A stretch of 54,010 bases of DNA, taken from contig JAJPHE010000019.1 in the NCBI GenBank assembly GCA_021325435.1, forward strand, positions 1-54,010, read 5' to 3'. Positions 16,061 through 24,014 of the stretch are shown here, piece by piece. Source of the stretch: Actinomycetota bacterium. GTDB lineage: Bacteria; Actinomycetota; Acidimicrobiia; Acidimicrobiales; JAJPHE01. Each line of letters starts with the position of its first letter. Within the stretch, counting starts at the first letter, position 1. The notes under the pieces are model-generated. The model saw only the letters and a list, made by a program, of their open reading frames with translations, did not search any database and was not told the origin of the DNA. A program made the position numbers and the translations under genes.

Positions 16061-16834
16061 ATGGCACCGGAGCCGACGATCCACCGGATTCTCACCGACG
16101 ACGGCGTCGAGCTGGCCGCCGCCTTCCGAGGCGATGCGGCCGCGCCAGTGGGGGTCATCCTCGCCCACGGCTTCACCATGAGCGGTGACGGGCGTCGCCT
16201 CAACGGTCTGGCCGCCGAGCTGGCCGCCTCCGGTCGCGGCGTCTACACCTTCGACTTCCGGGGGCACGGTCACAGCGGCGGGGTGTCGAGCCTGGGGGAC
16301 CTCGAGATTCTCGATCTGGACGCGGTGATCCGCCTGGCGCGGAGCCAGCAGCACGACAAATTGGTGGTCGTGGGCGCGTCCCTCGGAGCGTTCGTCGCTC
16401 TGCGCCACGCCGCCCTGCTCGGAGGGGAGGACGCCATCGTCGCCATCAGCACCCCGGCCACCTGGGGCATCTCGCCGAGGCTCCGGGCCCGCGCCCTGCT
16501 CGCCACGGTGCGACACCCATTGGGGAGACGCCTGCTGTCGGCCCGGGGCACCCGCGTCATCGACCGGGTGCCGGTCCCTCCGATGTCCCCGTCGGAGCTG
16601 GCCGACCGCATCACCATCCCGGTGGCGTTGGTCCACGGCGAGCAGGACCCCTACGTGCCGGCGGCGGACTCGATACTTCTGCATCAACGATTGGCCGGCC
16701 CCAAACGGCTGGTGATCCTCCCCCGGTTCGGGCACGCCGAGACCGCCTACAGCCCCTGGTTCGCCGGGATGGTCGACTCACTGGTCGACGAGCTTCTCGG
16801 TGGCACCGATAAGGACGTGACCCTTCAACCCTGA
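16061..16834 (+). CDS. Alpha/beta hydrolase (monoacylglycerol-lipase-like)
   Basis: A 257-residue alpha/beta hydrolase. Motifs are AHGFTMSGDG (oxyanion loop), VVGASLGAFVAL with the nucleophilic Ser in GASLG, HGEQDPYVP with the acidic Asp, and RFGHAET with the catalytic His. The compact lid and FDFRGHGHSGG motif fit the esterase/monoacylglycerol lipase group. ATG at 16061 is chosen over an in-frame GTG 28 codons upstream, whose extension (ending RPSPAERKLT) looks non-family. The 3' end overlaps the convergent kinase gene by ten bases. Confidence 0.8.
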   Translation: MAPEPTIHRILTDDGVELAAAFRGDAAAPVGVILAHGFTMSGDGRRLNGLAAELAASGRGVYTFDFRGHGHSGGVSSLGDLEILDLDAVIRLARSQQHDKLVVVGASLGAFVALRHAALLGGEDAIVAISTPATWGISPRLRARALLATVRHPLGRRLLSARGTRVIDRVPVPPMSPSELADRITIPVALVHGEQDPYVPAADSILLHQRLAGPKRLVILPRFGHAETAYSPWFAGMVDSLVDELLGGTDKDVTLQP

Positions 16835-18066
16835 GGTGGTGGCAGGACCACGGTGAAGGTCGTCCCCTCACCGGGGGTGCTGGCGACGGTGATGTCTCCA
16901 CCGTGGGCGGAGACGATTCGCTGGGTGACGGCCAACCCCAGGCCGACCCCCCTGGCCTTCCCGCTGAAGAAAGGCTCGTTCATCCTCGGTAGGACGTCCG
17001 GGTCGATCCCCGCGCCGGTGTCGGCCACCGCCACCTGGGCTCCGCCGTCGGGGGTGGGAGCAGTCGACACGCTGAGGGTGCCTCCGTCCGGCATGGCCTC
17101 CAACCCGTTGGAGACCAGGTTGACCAGCACCTGTCGGAGCATGTCGCGATCGGCCGCCACGACGGTGGCCCCTCCCTCCACGACCACCGACACTCCTGGG
17201 CTGACGGGCACGGTCGAAAGGACCTCCGCCGCCAAATCGGCGACATCGATCGGCGCCATCACCGGCTGACGGGCCCGGGCGTAGTCGAGGAGGTCCGACA
17301 CGATGGCGGATGCCGCCGCCACCTCGCGTTCGGCGGTGTCGAGGTGGCGCGCTGGGTCGCCGCCGCCGGCAAGGGCTCGGCGCAACAGGTACAAGGCGTT
17401 GGTGATGACGGCGAGGGGGTTGCGCAGCTCGTGGCCCACTGTGGCCGCCAGCTCTCCGATCGCCGCCAGACGCTCCTGCAAGACGAGCTGGGCCTGGACG
17501 GCCTCCGTCTCGCGCAGCGACTCCTGCAGTGCCTGGTTGGCGGCAACCAAACCCTCCTCGGCCGCCTTGCGGGCGGTGATGTCGCGCATCGAGACCACGA
17601 TTCCGGCGACGGGATCGTGGAGACAGTTCTTGGCGTAAGCGTCCACGTAGCGCCAGGAGCCGTCGGCCCGCCGAATGCGCAGCTCGGCGGACACCTCGCA
17701 GCCGGCTTCAGCCAGGCAACGCTCGAGGGTGCTCGCCGCCGTGTCGATGTCCTCGGGGTGGATGAGATCGAGCGCCGGGCTGCCGTTCACCTCCTCCCCG
17801 TGACCCGTCAGCAGGCCGGCAGCGCGGTTCGAGTAGCGGATGGTCCCGTCCTCGGCGATCACCGTGATCATGTCGGTCGTGTGCTCGAGCATCGCCTCCA
17901 GCCGGTCGACCAGCTCGAGGATTGCCGCCACCGCCAACCGGTGGTCCTCCGGATGACCGCCGCCCTGGGTCAGCACCCGGCGGGCGGCCACCAGGCGGGC
18001 CTGGATGTCCGGACCGAGCAGCGCCTCCTGTACCGACTGCGGCGGGGTGGCAGATCCCGACGGCAT
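16825..18066 (-). CDS. PAS-domain sensor histidine kinase (soluble)
   Basis: About 413 residues. A PAS domain with its PAC tail comes first (MITVIAEDGTIRYSNRAAG through the RRADGSWRYVDAY segment and IVVSMRDITARKAAEEGL), then a short coiled linker. The HisKA helix follows with the phospho-accepting His in VGHELRNPLAVI, then the HATPase with LVNLVSNGLEAM (N box), VADTGAGI (G1) and GVGLGLAVTQRI (G2). No membrane segment is seen, so it senses a cytoplasmic signal. No response regulator lies next to it, so it is an orphan here. ATG 18066 is preferred; an upstream start at 18114 would reduce the space to the divergent HAD promoter. Confidence 0.87.
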   Translation of the reverse strand: MPSGSATPPQSVQEALLGPDIQARLVAARRVLTQGGGHPEDHRLAVAAILELVDRLEAMLEHTTDMITVIAEDGTIRYSNRAAGLLTGHGEEVNGSPALDLIHPEDIDTAASTLERCLAEAGCEVSAELRIRRADGSWRYVDAYAKNCLHDPVAGIVVSMRDITARKAAEEGLVAANQALQESLRETEAVQAQLVLQERLAAIGELAATVGHELRNPLAVITNALYLLRRALAGGGDPARHLDTAEREVAAASAIVSDLLDYARARQPVMAPIDVADLAAEVLSTVPVSPGVSVVVEGGATVVAADRDMLRQVLVNLVSNGLEAMPDGGTLSVSTAPTPDGGAQVAVADTGAGIDPDVLPRMNEPFFSGKARGVGLGLAVTQRIVSAHGGDITVASTPGEGTTFTVVLPPPQG

Positions 18067-18121
18067 GGTCACCACCCAATCTTGGCCCGCCCCGACCGAA
18101 GAGGCGGACGACACTCTCCCC

Positions 18122-18127
18122 TATCCT
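18122..18127 (+). promoter_or_regulatory. -10 box TATCCT, leaderless HAD gene
   Basis: Six bases before the GTG at 18134. Confidence 0.5.
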
Positions 18128-18133
18128 CGTCGG

Positions 18134-18859
18134 GTGGCGATCGAAGCGGTGATCTTCGATTGGGGCGGCACCCTGTCGATCTGGGCGGAGGTCGACATCC
18201 AGGACATGTGGCGGTTGGCCGGCCGCCATCTGTCACCGGAGCACGAGGAGGAGCTGGTCGCCTCCCTGGTCGAGGTGGAGGCCCGCTCATGGGACCGGAC
18301 CCATACCGACATGCGCAGCACTCGCCTCTCCGAGCTCCTCGACGAGGCTTCGCGGAAGTTGGGCGTGGACGTGGCCGGGGTCGTTCTGGAGGAGGCGGCG
18401 GCCCACCACCTCGACTCGTGGACCCCCCACATCCGGCACCGGCCGGAGGCGGCGCACGTGCTCAGCGAGCTGCGAAGCTCCGGCATCAAGTTGGGCCTTC
18501 TCTCCAACACCCACTGGCCCCGCGGCTTCCACGAGCACTTCCTGGAACGGGACGGCCTGGCCGGGATGCTCGATGCCCGCCTCTATACCAGTGAGATGGA
18601 GTTCATCAAGCCCCACCCCGCCGCCTTCCGAGCCGCCCTCGCTTCGCTGGGAGGACCCGACCCGACGTCAGTGGCATTCGTCGGTGACCGGCTCTACGAC
18701 GATGTCTTCGGCGCCCGGTCCGCAGGGATGCGGACGGTCTGGATCCGCAACGACTTCTGTCCGCCCTTCGACGTGGAGCCCGACGCGGTGATCGACTCGC
18801 TGTCGGAGCTTCCGGCCATCATCGGAGCCTGGAGAACCAGCCCGGCCCCCGCCCGCTGA
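18134..18859 (+). CDS. HAD-superfamily hydrolase
   Basis: A 241-residue HAD phosphatase-like protein. Motif I is VIFDWGGTL, a variant with Trp-Gly in place of the second Asp of DxD, which weakens general acid catalysis. Motif II is LLSNTHW, Lys is in EFIKPHPAAF, and motif IV is VAFVGDRLYDDVFGARSAGM. Such DWGGTL variants occur in phosphatases of unknown substrate. GTG at 18134 is chosen because TATCCT lies six bases upstream; the longer in-frame extension from 18005 would run through the divergent kinase promoter. Confidence 0.8.
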   Translation: MAIEAVIFDWGGTLSIWAEVDIQDMWRLAGRHLSPEHEEELVASLVEVEARSWDRTHTDMRSTRLSELLDEASRKLGVDVAGVVLEEAAAHHLDSWTPHIRHRPEAAHVLSELRSSGIKLGLLSNTHWPRGFHEHFLERDGLAGMLDARLYTSEMEFIKPHPAAFRAALASLGGPDPTSVAFVGDRLYDDVFGARSAGMRTVWIRNDFCPPFDVEPDAVIDSLSELPAIIGAWRTSPAPAR

Positions 18860-18890
18860 GTCGGCGCCGGATGCAGGCCGGCGTCGGCGA

Positions 18891-19337
18891 TCAGTCCAGC
18901 CGTTCGAGGAGCAGGACGGGAATCTGGCGGAGGCCCTTGGTCTTGGCCTCGTACTCGGCGAAACCCGGCATGAGCTCCTTCTGCTTCGACCACACCTGCT
19001 CGCGCTCGTCGCCCTCGAGCACCCTGGCCCGCACCCGGCGGGTCTCGGTGCCCACCTCCACGGTCGCCTCCGGGTGGGCCAACAGGTTGCGGAACCAGTC
19101 GGGGTGGGTCGGGTGTCCTCCTTTGGAGGCGAAGACGGCGAAGCTGTCTCCCACCGGCTGGTAGACGAGAGGGTTCACCCGCTCGGAGCCGGTTCTCGCC
19201 CCGGTGTGGTGCAGCAGCAGCATGGGGGCGCCCTCGAACGGGCCGCCAACCTTGCCGGCGTTGGCCCGGAACTCCTCGATGATCTTGCGGTTCCAATCGT
19301 TCGGTCCGGCGTCGGACACCTCAACCCCTCCTGACAT
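18891..19337 (-). CDS. Deazaflavin (F420)-dependent nitroreductase, Ddn family
   Basis: A 148-residue split-barrel protein matching the Ddn/PF04075 family. It shows the GAPMLLLHHTGARTGSERVNPL core and the FAVFASKGGHPTHPDWFRNL segment that forms the F420 phosphate and deazaflavin pocket. Family members use reduced F420 to reduce quinones or nitro compounds. The gene stands alone, following a hairpin that may end the upstream transcript. F420 dependence is a family property and is not proved here. Confidence 0.85.
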   Translation of the reverse strand: MSGGVEVSDAGPNDWNRKIIEEFRANAGKVGGPFEGAPMLLLHHTGARTGSERVNPLVYQPVGDSFAVFASKGGHPTHPDWFRNLLAHPEATVEVGTETRRVRARVLEGDEREQVWSKQKELMPGFAEYEAKTKGLRQIPVLLLERLD

Positions 19338-19365
19338 TCAGCCGGCTCATGCTGCCATCAGGCGC

Positions 19366-19387
19366 GGCGGCCCGTCGCCCGGCCGCC
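19366..19387 (-). terminator. Hairpin after the small exported protein gene
   Basis: Perfect 7-bp arms GGCGGCC (19366-19372) and GGCCGCC (19381-19387) around an 8-base loop, downstream of the stop at 19455 on the minus strand. No T-run. Confidence 0.4.
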
Positions 19388-19454
19388 GCTCTGGGGCCAC
19401 GGCGACGGGCGACGGACCAACCGCGTCTTTGGGGGACGGGGGAAGGCCGCCGTC

Positions 19455-19772
19455 CTAGGGAGCTGACGGTGGGGTGGGCAGCCCGGGCACGCCCGGCGGC
19501 GAGGGCAGCGGCGGCGGCGTGGGAGCCGACGCCGGGCCGGCGCAGACCGTGATGCCATCGGCGCTGTCGGCCGTGACCGTCGCCGACCCGGCCGGGGACT
19601 GACCCTGCAGGCTGATGGTGCCGGTCAGGGGCGCGGCGGCGGGCACGGCGCCGCTGGCGACACAGCTCGGAACTGAAGGGGTGTCGGCCATGGCCGCGCC
19701 GAGCAGGCCGCCGGCGAGCAGGGCCCCGGCGGAACCGGTGAGAACGGCCGTCCGGATCCTGGCAATACGCAT
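19455..19772 (-). CDS. Small exported two-cysteine protein, Pro-rich tail
   Basis: A 105-residue protein. The N-terminus has basic residues and a hydrophobic stretch ending AAMADTPS, a clear Sec-type signal peptide with cleavage after A-M-A. The mature part has Cys37 and Cys77, a beta-rich middle (GTISLQGQSPAGSATVTADS) and a Pro-rich tail of about 20 residues. I do not recognise a family. GAGGGAGGGAA precedes the ATG at 19772. It is divergent from an ECF sigma gene whose own operon encodes another small exported two-cysteine peptide, so it is a natural candidate target of that sigma factor. Confidence 0.65.
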   Translation of the reverse strand: MRIARIRTAVLTGSAGALLAGGLLGAAMADTPSVPSCVASGAVPAAAPLTGTISLQGQSPAGSATVTADSADGITVCAGPASAPTPPPLPSPPGVPGLPTPPSAP

Positions 19773-19831
19773 TGTTCCCTCCCTCTGACACCGCTCCCTC
19801 GAGCCGTGCTCGCCACAGGTACGGAGAGCGG

Positions 19832-19850
19832 GCCACCTCCTTGCGGTGGC
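19832..19850. promoter_or_regulatory. Dyad GCCACC-N7-GGTGGC in divergent region
   Basis: A perfect 6-bp inverted repeat lies inside the 178-base space between the small exported protein (start 19772) and the sigma gene (start 19951). A TTCGAA palindrome follows at 19854-19859. These are possible operator or sigma-promoter elements. Confidence 0.3.
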
Positions 19851-19950
19851 TGGTTCGAATTTTCTGCCCGGTGGAGGAGAGCCGGGCCGTCCCGTCGAAG
19901 CCCCAACCGGGACGCTTCGCCACAGGGCGGCGGAGCGGAAGGGAAAGGCT

Positions 19951-20991
19951 TTGCTCACCCACGCAGACGCCGGCGAGGCGCTCGGGGCCGACGACTCCGA
20001 TTTCGCCGCGCTATACGACTGCTACCGGAGCCGACTGGAGCGCTACTGCACCTACCGGCTCCGTGACCGCCACGAGGCCGAGGACGTGGTGCAGGAGGCC
20101 TTTGCCCGGGCGTGGCGCCACCGCCACCGCTATAACGGAAAAGCGTTCTACCCGTGGCTCAAGGTGATCGCGTCCAACCTCTGCACAGACGTGCTGCGCC
20201 GCCGGAGCCGGGTCGAGGCCCACGCCGAGGTGGAGGCGACCGGACACGTGGCGGGCGGCGAGGAAGCCGTCGTGGCTTCGGTAGAGCGGCAGATGCTGGG
20301 CACCGCCCTGGGTCGGTTGAACGACCGCCACCGCCAGGTCCTCCAGCTCCGTGAGCAGAGCGAGTGGAGCTATGAGGCCATCGCTGACCATCACGGGGTC
20401 AGCGTGGCCACAGTCGAATCGTTGTTGTGGAGAGCCCGTCAAGCGCTGCGGCGCGAGTTCGCCCTGGTGGCGGGGGAGGACGGGCGGCTCGCCGCCTTGC
20501 CGGTGATCGGCGCCCTGCTGCGCCGGATTCGCTCCGTGTGGCACCCCTGGGCGCGGGCCCTGACCCGGTTCTCGCCCGAGCTCGGGGGCCTGTTCGGAAA
20601 CGCGGCGGCCATGGCGGCTATCGGCGCCATGATGCTGGCCCCGCTCGGCTCCCAGCCCGCCGACTCCACTCACCACCCCACGGCGCGGACGGCGGCCATA
20701 CCCGCCGGGCGCGTGGCCCCGCCTACCGCGCCGCTCTCACCGTCGGCGTCGGCCTTGTCGCCGACGTCAGGCTGGGTCATCTCACCCCGAGGCGAACCCG
20801 CCTTCCCCACCGTCCGCCAACCGGCTGCGGCGCCGATCATGACCGCCAGCTCGGCGGCGGCGCGGGCCAAGCAGGATCCGGTCAATGCCGGCACCGCCGG
20901 GATCACCGTGGGCAGTGATCCGCACGCCTTGGCGGCTACGGCGGGGACGGCGGTCTCGTACGTCGGTCAGATCGAAAGGAAGCTGCCGTGA
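19951..20991 (+). CDS. ECF-type sigma factor with C-terminal membrane segment
   Basis: About 346 residues. Region 2 (FAALYDCYRSRLERYC through EAEDVVQEAFARAW) and region 4 (LNDRHRQVLQLREQS, YEAIADHHGVSVATVESLLW) are normal for an ECF sigma factor and end near residue 165. The chain then continues with a hydrophobic stretch near residues 214-234 (AAAMAAIGAMMLAPLG) and about 110 Ala/Pro/Thr/Ser-rich residues. This predicts a membrane-tethered sigma factor with an outside tail. TTG 19951 is used because GGAAGGGAAAGG precedes it; an earlier in-frame start at 19846 would extend through the promoter. No separate anti-sigma gene is adjacent; the tail may do that job. Confidence 0.8.
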   Translation: MLTHADAGEALGADDSDFAALYDCYRSRLERYCTYRLRDRHEAEDVVQEAFARAWRHRHRYNGKAFYPWLKVIASNLCTDVLRRRSRVEAHAEVEATGHVAGGEEAVVASVERQMLGTALGRLNDRHRQVLQLREQSEWSYEAIADHHGVSVATVESLLWRARQALRREFALVAGEDGRLAALPVIGALLRRIRSVWHPWARALTRFSPELGGLFGNAAAMAAIGAMMLAPLGSQPADSTHHPTARTAAIPAGRVAPPTAPLSPSASALSPTSGWVISPRGEPAFPTVRQPAAAPIMTASSAAARAKQDPVNAGTAGITVGSDPHALAATAGTAVSYVGQIERKLP

Positions 20992-21188
20992 AGACAAGAC
21001 GCCTTATCCTCGGGACCGTTGTCTTCGCCGGCGCGCTGAGCGGCGCTCTGCGAGTCACCGATCACCCTGTCCCCAGCGCCAGCGGCGACATCCTCTGCGT
21101 GGCCGTGCAACAGGCGAACGTGGGCAGTTGCCTCGACAACCCGCTGCCCGCCCAGGCACCGGTGGTGGGAGCGCCGAAGGTCGGCTGA
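20988..21188 (+). CDS. Tiny exported two-cysteine peptide, coupled to the sigma factor
   Basis: A 66-residue protein whose GTG start overlaps the sigma stop as GTGA (20988-20991). The first 25 residues (KTRR then a hydrophobic run VVFAGALSGA) form a signal peptide or anchor. The rest has Cys37 and Cys48, spaced to form one disulphide, and a Pro-rich end. No family is recognised. Tight coupling suggests it works with the sigma protein's extracytoplasmic tail, as a partner or as a target. Confidence 0.62.
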   Translation: MKTRRLILGTVVFAGALSGALRVTDHPVPSASGDILCVAVQQANVGSCLDNPLPAQAPVVGAPKVG

Positions 21189-21262
21189 CCCACCCGCGGT
21201 CTGACCGCACCGCTCCCTGAACGTTGCCTGAGAGGGAGACGTCCCCCACGGGGCCCGTTCCC

Positions 21263-21268
21263 TATCAT
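21263..21268 (+). promoter_or_regulatory. -10 box TATCAT, leaderless membrane-protein gene
   Basis: Six bases before the GTG at 21275. Confidence 0.55.
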
Positions 21269-21274
21269 CACCGC

Positions 21275-21874
21275 GTGTCGGTCCGATCGCGGCTGCCCGG
21301 AGTGGAAGCGAACAGCCGTCTCACGTCCTCGACCGCGGTGCTGTTGTTCTTCCTTCTGGCCGCCGAGGGTGTCACGGTCCCCTCGGTCCGGTCGCTGCTC
21401 ACTCCCCACGTCTTCCTCGGGGTCCTGCTCATCCCGCCCACCCTGGTGAAGATCGTCAGCACGACCTACCGCTTCGCCCGCTTTTACACCGGACACCCGG
21501 ACTACCGGCGCAAAGGCCCTCCCCTGTGGTTCCTCCGGCTGCTGGGCCCGGTCGTCGTCGTCCTGACAGTGGTGATGTTGGCCAGCGGCGTAGCCCTGAT
21601 GTTCGCGGCCGCCTCCGAGCACCGGCTCCTTCTGGGCGTTCACAAAGCCAGTTTTGTGCTCTGGTTCCTCGCCATGACCGTCCACGTGCTCGGCCACCTG
21701 CCCGAGACTTTCCGGCTCGGCCTGCCCGACTGGGTGGGGCGGCGGGTGGCGGGCTCGGCCGCCAGACGGTCGGTGCTCGTGGCCAGCCTCGCCGTAGGGG
21801 CGGTGGCCGGGGTGTTCATGATCGGCAAGGTCGCCCCCTACCTGGCCTCGGCCCCACGGCATCCGGGCGGGTGA
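21275..21874 (+). CDS. Cytochrome b561/DUF4405-like membrane protein
   Basis: A 199-residue protein with about four membrane helices (TAVLLFFLLAAEG, HVFLGVLLIPPTLVKI, VVVVLTVVMLASGVALMF, VLWFLAMTVHVLGH) and a fifth near the C-terminus. Histidines at helix ends (PHVFLG, VHKASF, HVLGH) sit where heme ligands lie in the b-type cytochrome/DUF4405 class, so a heme-binding electron carrier is plausible but unproven. GTG 21275 is set by the TATCAT box six bases upstream; the in-frame start at 21224 would precede the promoter. Confidence 0.65.
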   Translation: MSVRSRLPGVEANSRLTSSTAVLLFFLLAAEGVTVPSVRSLLTPHVFLGVLLIPPTLVKIVSTTYRFARFYTGHPDYRRKGPPLWFLRLLGPVVVVLTVVMLASGVALMFAAASEHRLLLGVHKASFVLWFLAMTVHVLGHLPETFRLGLPDWVGRRVAGSAARRSVLVASLAVGAVAGVFMIGKVAPYLASAPRHPGG

Positions 21875-21892
21875 CCGCTCGGCGCCGGGTCA

Positions 21893-22363
21893 TCAGCCGG
21901 CGGTCTCCGCCGCCCCCTTGATCCGGCCCAGCGTGGCCCGCATGGCGTCCTCCCTGCGCCGGTCGCGGTCTCGCATGAGAACGTCCTCGGCCAGACGGGC
22001 GGTGAACGGCAGCCAGTGGACGTCGAACGACTCGGTGATGTTGGTGCCCGGTCCTTCGGGCTCGAGCCGGTAGGTCCAGGTTGCCAGCTCGCGACCCTTC
22101 TGGACAGTGGACCAGGACAGCACGCGGTCCGGCTCGGCCGACTTCACCTCACAGGTCATCGACCATCGCATCGGCCCATACCGGTTCCACCCCTTGAACC
22201 GGGCGCCGGCGCGGGCCGGATTCGACGCCCCGTCCAGCCACTCCACCCGGTAGCACTCCGGGCTCCACTCCCCCATCCGGTCCAGGTCAGCCAGCAGCGA
22301 CCAGACCTTGTCCGGCGGGGCATTCACGTACAGGCTCACCTGGCCCTGTCGGGCGCTCGCCAT
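21893..22363 (-). CDS. SRPBCC (START-like) domain protein
   Basis: About 156 residues with the polyketide-cyclase/SRPBCC layout. It opens with VSLYVNAPPDKVWSLLADLDRMGEWSPECYR, and strand-rich middle segments (RWSMTCEVKSAEPDRVLSWS) run to an amphipathic C-terminal helix. Such proteins bind hydrophobic ligands in a helix-grip pocket; some are cyclases and many are binding proteins. ATG 22363 is used; an in-frame TTG at 22372 after AAGGGA is an equal alternative that would add three residues. Confidence 0.78.
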   Translation of the reverse strand: MASARQGQVSLYVNAPPDKVWSLLADLDRMGEWSPECYRVEWLDGASNPARAGARFKGWNRYGPMRWSMTCEVKSAEPDRVLSWSTVQKGRELATWTYRLEPEGPGTNITESFDVHWLPFTARLAEDVLMRDRDRRREDAMRATLGRIKGAAETAG

Positions 22364-22398
22364 GGTCCTCAACCGTCCCTTCTCTAGTGTCGGTTCCT

Positions 22399-23118
22399 TC
22401 AGCTGTTCTGTAGGCGGCGCCGGTAGTCGTCCGCCAGCTGGCGGAGGGACGCGGCGCAGTCGCCGGTGAATGAGGAGCCATGCATGAGCGCCAGCGTGCG
22501 GGGCGTCAGGTCGGCCAGGGCTTCAACGACGTCCGGCGTTGCGGGGTTCAGGCAGCTGTAGGAGAAGAGATCCTCGGCCTCGGCTGCCGGGCCGACGATG
22601 TCATCCTCGGTGAGCGGCCCACCATCGCCCAGGTGGGTGAACAGGTCGCCGCAGAGGAGCGTCCCCGTGGTCTCTTCGTAAAGGACCCGTGCCTCCCAGC
22701 CGTGAGGCACGTGGGGGGTGTCGATATGACGCACCCGCATCGACCCGAGCGGCAAGACCTCACCGTCGGCCAGCGGTCGGGGCGGCCGGTCCGCCATCTC
22801 GTTGAGCGACACCATGCATCCGAGGGTCCCGTGGGCCACCTGGGCCCCAGGGGCTGCGGACAGGAACTCGTTCATTGACCCGCACTCGTCGGACTCCACG
22901 TGCCCGAAGGTGATCCACCGCAGCCGCTCGACAGGAATGACCCGCTCGATGGCGTCACGAATCGACGGGAACATCGACCGGTGCCCGGTGTGGAAGAGCA
23001 GCGGCTCCTCGTCCAGCAGCAGGAACTGGTTGAAGGTGAAGCCGGTAGGCCCAATGTCTGGCGCCAGGGTGGACAGCCGGTAGATGTTGGGCCCGATCTC
23101 GTCGAGCTTGGTGTTCAT
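22399..23118 (-). CDS. MBL-fold metallo-hydrolase (flavodiiron-type oxygen-reductase-like domain)
   Basis: A 239-residue metallo-beta-lactamase-fold protein. FNQFLLLDEEPLLFHTGHRSMFP opens the fold. The metal motif is GHVESDECGS, where the classic HxHxDH reads H-V-E-S-D-E as in flavodiiron proteins (HxExD). Later ligands are HGT, CGDLFTHLGDGGP and ALMHGSSF. It lacks a flavodoxin domain. It may bind two irons and act on a peroxide or thioester, but the substrate is not visible. AAGGA precedes the ATG. Its start overlaps the TetR stop as ATGA (23115-23118). Confidence 0.78.
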   Translation of the reverse strand: MNTKLDEIGPNIYRLSTLAPDIGPTGFTFNQFLLLDEEPLLFHTGHRSMFPSIRDAIERVIPVERLRWITFGHVESDECGSMNEFLSAAPGAQVAHGTLGCMVSLNEMADRPPRPLADGEVLPLGSMRVRHIDTPHVPHGWEARVLYEETTGTLLCGDLFTHLGDGGPLTEDDIVGPAAEAEDLFSYSCLNPATPDVVEALADLTPRTLALMHGSSFTGDCAASLRQLADDYRRRLQNS

Positions 23119-23753
23119 GATCTCGTTCCTTTCTGTCGGGGTGAGGCCTTCCTCGTGGTCGAGCGGGGTGCCGGGGCGCAGTGGGCAAGGAACATGTCGA
23201 CCATCTCCTCCACCAGCCGGGTCCATCGCTCGCCCCCGGGGTCGTTGGAGATCTGCTGGTCGACCAGGCCGGTCACGAGGGCGGTCCACATGTCCTGATG
23301 GCGGGGAGCGGTGACGCCGTTCAGGGCCAGCCGCCGATGCGAGCTGGCCAAGGCCTCGACGGCGGGGGCATATGACTCAGGCGATGGCTCGAAGCCCGGA
23401 ATCGTCCGCTGGAACAGCAGCTGGTAGCGGGGGGGGTCCGTAGCGCAGAACTCGACGAATCGGCGAGCCCCGGTGATGAGGATCTCGCGAGGATCGTCAG
23501 TCGGGTAAGGGGCGGTGATGACGGCGGTGAACTCGGCCGCCGCCTGACCGAACATGGCGTCGTAGATGTCGTGCTTGGACTCGAAGTAGGCGTAAAGGGT
23601 CGGCGGGGTGACCCCCGCCCGCCGGGCCAGGTCGCGCATGGTGAGACCGGCCAACCCCTCGCCGCGCACCGCCGCCCACGCCGCCTCGACGATCGCCTCC
23701 CGCGCCGAGCGCCGGCGTCCCTCGCGCCAGTCCCCCACCTCATCCTTAACCAC
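23115..23753 (-). CDS. TetR-family transcriptional regulator
   Basis: A 212-residue protein. The HTH is REAIVEAAWAAVRGEGLAGLTMRDLARRAGVTPPTLYAYFESK, shown here only as the motif positions near residues 18-60, and the ligand domain resembles TetR_C_33-type members. It is first in a two-gene operon with the MBL-fold protein and probably controls it. The GTG start at 23753 lies inside a palindrome, which suggests autoregulation. Confidence 0.83.
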   Translation of the reverse strand: MVKDEVGDWREGRRRSAREAIVEAAWAAVRGEGLAGLTMRDLARRAGVTPPTLYAYFESKHDIYDAMFGQAAAEFTAVITAPYPTDDPREILITGARRFVEFCATDPPRYQLLFQRTIPGFEPSPESYAPAVEALASSHRRLALNGVTAPRHQDMWTALVTGLVDQQISNDPGGERWTRLVEEMVDMFLAHCAPAPRSTTRKASPRQKGTRS

Positions 23754-23758
23754 TGGTT
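23748..23758. promoter_or_regulatory. Palindrome AACCA-C-TGGTT at the TetR start
   Basis: A perfect 5-bp inverted repeat that includes the TetR GTG start. The AT-rich stretch just upstream (TTTACACTTTGTTAAAC, about 23766-23782) holds a second imperfect dyad and probable promoter. Confidence 0.35.
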
Positions 23759-23918
23759 GGAACCTTTACACTTTGTTAAACAGGTGTCAAGGCCATACCG
23801 CGTGTCGGGCCGATGGGAACGCTCGGCCAGCCCCTCCAGCTTGCTGAGCTCCCTGAGCACGGCCCCACCTCCTGCCTCCGGCAAAACCAGGGCAGGCCCG
23901 GCGGGGCGGCTGTCAAGC

Positions 23919-23998
23919 ATCAGCCGTTATCGCGTCACCGATCACCCGTTACAGGGTCTCAGATCAGCCGTTACCCAATCGACGCACATCAGGCGTGG
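23919..23998. repeat. 22-bp direct-repeat array (three units plus a partial)
   Basis: Units start at 23919, 23941 and 23963, with a degenerate one at 23988. The shared core is ATCA(G/C)CCGTTA and the period is 22, 22, then 25 bases. The array ends 17 bases from the 3' end of tRNA-Arg. No gene is convincing in 23760-24014, so the repeats are not coding. They could be protein-binding iterons or arm-type sites. Confidence 0.6.
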
Positions 23999-24014
23999 TC
24001 ATACACACGAGCGG

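Noticed and set aside
23761-23920. Short open frame starting at 23920 on the minus strand
   Set aside because: About 50 residues without family resemblance or ribosome site, running into the TetR gene out of frame; overlaps the edge of the repeat array.
23919-23998. CRISPR array
   Set aside because: Units abut at 22 bp with no unique spacers of normal length, and no cas genes are in the window.
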